Under the pieces are notes generated by a model. It made no database searches. It saw only the letters and a list, made by a program, of their open reading frames with translations, and had not been told where the DNA came from. Position numbers and translations under genes: made by a program. 14,387 nt of DNA from Flavobacteriaceae bacterium. Its GTDB lineage: Bacteria; Bacteroidota; Bacteroidia; Flavobacteriales; Flavobacteriaceae. Shown piece by piece: positions 13,735-14,387 of the stretch. Every line of letters begins with the position of its first letter. Position 1 is the stretch's first letter. Location of the stretch: positions 1-14,387 of the forward strand of contig CANCFZ010000036.1 in NCBI GenBank assembly GCA_947377425.1, read 5' to 3'.

Positions 13735-14387
13735 ATGCAAATTAAGTTTTATAAATACCAAGGAACAGGAAATGACTTTGTGATGATTGATAATCGTCAA
13801 GGTTTTTTTCCAAAAGGAACTATTCAATTAATTGAAAAATTATGCGACCGACGTTTCGGAATTGGAGCAGACGGATTGATTTTGTTGGAAAATGACACAG
13901 AAACCGATTTCAGAATGGTCTATTATAATTCCGATGGAAACGAAAGTTCGATGTGTGGCAATGGCGGCAGGTGTTTGGTAGCTTTCGCTAAAAGTTTGAA
14001 TGTGATTAATGACAAAACAACTTTTATTGCAGCGGATGGTTTGCATCATGCCACAATTTTAGAAAACGGAATTGTATCGCTTCAAATGAAAGATGTTGAT
14101 GAAGTGAAAATTGATAGTGAATACGTTTTCCTTAATACAGGTTCACCACATCATGTTACTTTGGTAAATGACATTGAAAATTATGATGTAAAAACTAATG
14201 GAGCCGAAATTCGTTATTCTGATTTGTATGGAAAAGCTGGTAGTAATGTCAATTTTGTGAATCAAATTTCGAATAATCATTTCCGATTAAGAACTTATGA
14301 ACGCGGCGTTGAAGATGAAACTTTGTCATGTGGAACTGGAGCCACCGCAACCGCCATAGCCATGAATGCTATCGGAAAAACAAATTC
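13735..14387 (+). CDS. dapF: Diaminopimelate epimerase (3' end beyond the window)
   Basis: DapF converts LL- to meso-diaminopimelate, a precursor of lysine and of the peptidoglycan cross-link, in the cytoplasm, using two cysteines and no cofactor. The first 217 residues are present and the frame stays open to the window edge; the family is about 260-275 long, so some 45-55 residues are missing. Both active-site cysteines are seen: Cys74 in SMCGNGGRC and Cys199 in LSCGTGATA. The entry signature YQGTGNDFVMIDN (8-20) and the substrate-contacting ERGVEDETLSCGTG are intact. The start is the ATG at 13735, preceded by an A-rich stretch and a -7 box. It is divergent from htrA. Confidence 0.95.
   Translation, partial: MQIKFYKYQGTGNDFVMIDNRQGFFPKGTIQLIEKLCDRRFGIGADGLILLENDTETDFRMVYYNSDGNESSMCGNGGRCLVAFAKSLNVINDKTTFIAADGLHHATILENGIVSLQMKDVDEVKIDSEYVFLNTGSPHHVTLVNDIENYDVKTNGAEIRYSDLYGKAGSNVNFVNQISNNHFRLRTYERGVEDETLSCGTGATATAIAMNAIGKTN

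Noticed and set aside
13840..14049. Minus-strand open frame inside dapF
   Set aside because: It is antisense to conserved dapF codons including the first active-site cysteine region; no independent support.
1..14387. CRISPR array, insertion sequence, prophage, tRNA or defence island
   Set aside because: No regularly spaced repeats, transposase or integrase motifs, tRNA cloverleaf or defence-type domains were seen on either strand; the genes are ordinary chromosomal ones.

Overview
The window looks like a chromosomal stretch from a Bacteroidota member, most likely a Flavobacterium-like genus. The evidence is AT-rich DNA, A-rich start regions without Shine-Dalgarno sequences, several promoters of the Bacteroidota form TTG-N19/20-TAnnTTTG, a C-terminal tail typical of type IX secretion cargo, and housekeeping proteins whose lengths and motifs fit flavobacteria. 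Genus assignment is inference; no rRNA or tRNA gene is present.

Layout, left to right: the last 19 codons of a probable type IX secretion cargo gene with a strong terminator (1-119); a small exported single-membrane-pass protein on the minus strand with its own terminator (179-441); prfC for peptide-chain release factor 3, minus strand (539-2128). Divergent from prfC is a plus-strand envelope-folding cluster of two multi-domain PpiC/SurA-type periplasmic prolyl isomerases (2355-5739) followed by a MoxR-type AAA+ ATPase (5810-6763). The ATPase seems to have its own promoter and a dispersed-repeat-like element in its leader. Next comes aconitase (7031-9298), alone between terminators. On the minus strand follow two paralogous small exported proteins of unknown function (9378-9788 and 10033-10422), an N-terminally extended glyceraldehyde-3-phosphate dehydrogenase (10574-12022) and a periplasmic HtrA/Deg protease (12212-13603). 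Divergent from htrA, the 5' part of dapF (diaminopimelate epimerase) runs off the right edge.

Functionally the window mixes central metabolism (aconitase, GAPDH, lysine/peptidoglycan precursor synthesis), translation termination (RF3) and envelope protein quality control (PpiC/SurA isomerases, HtrA; MoxR as a possible AAA+ chaperone). Most transcription units are short, and seven hairpins are proposed as terminators or possible terminators.

I find no mobile element, CRISPR array, phage gene or defence system, and nothing that convincingly amounts to an undescribed system. The best leads are small: the tandem paralogous secreted pair, a helically phased TTTAAC triplet between htrA and dapF, structured leaders in front of gapdh and moxR, and the PID-CTERM-like small protein.
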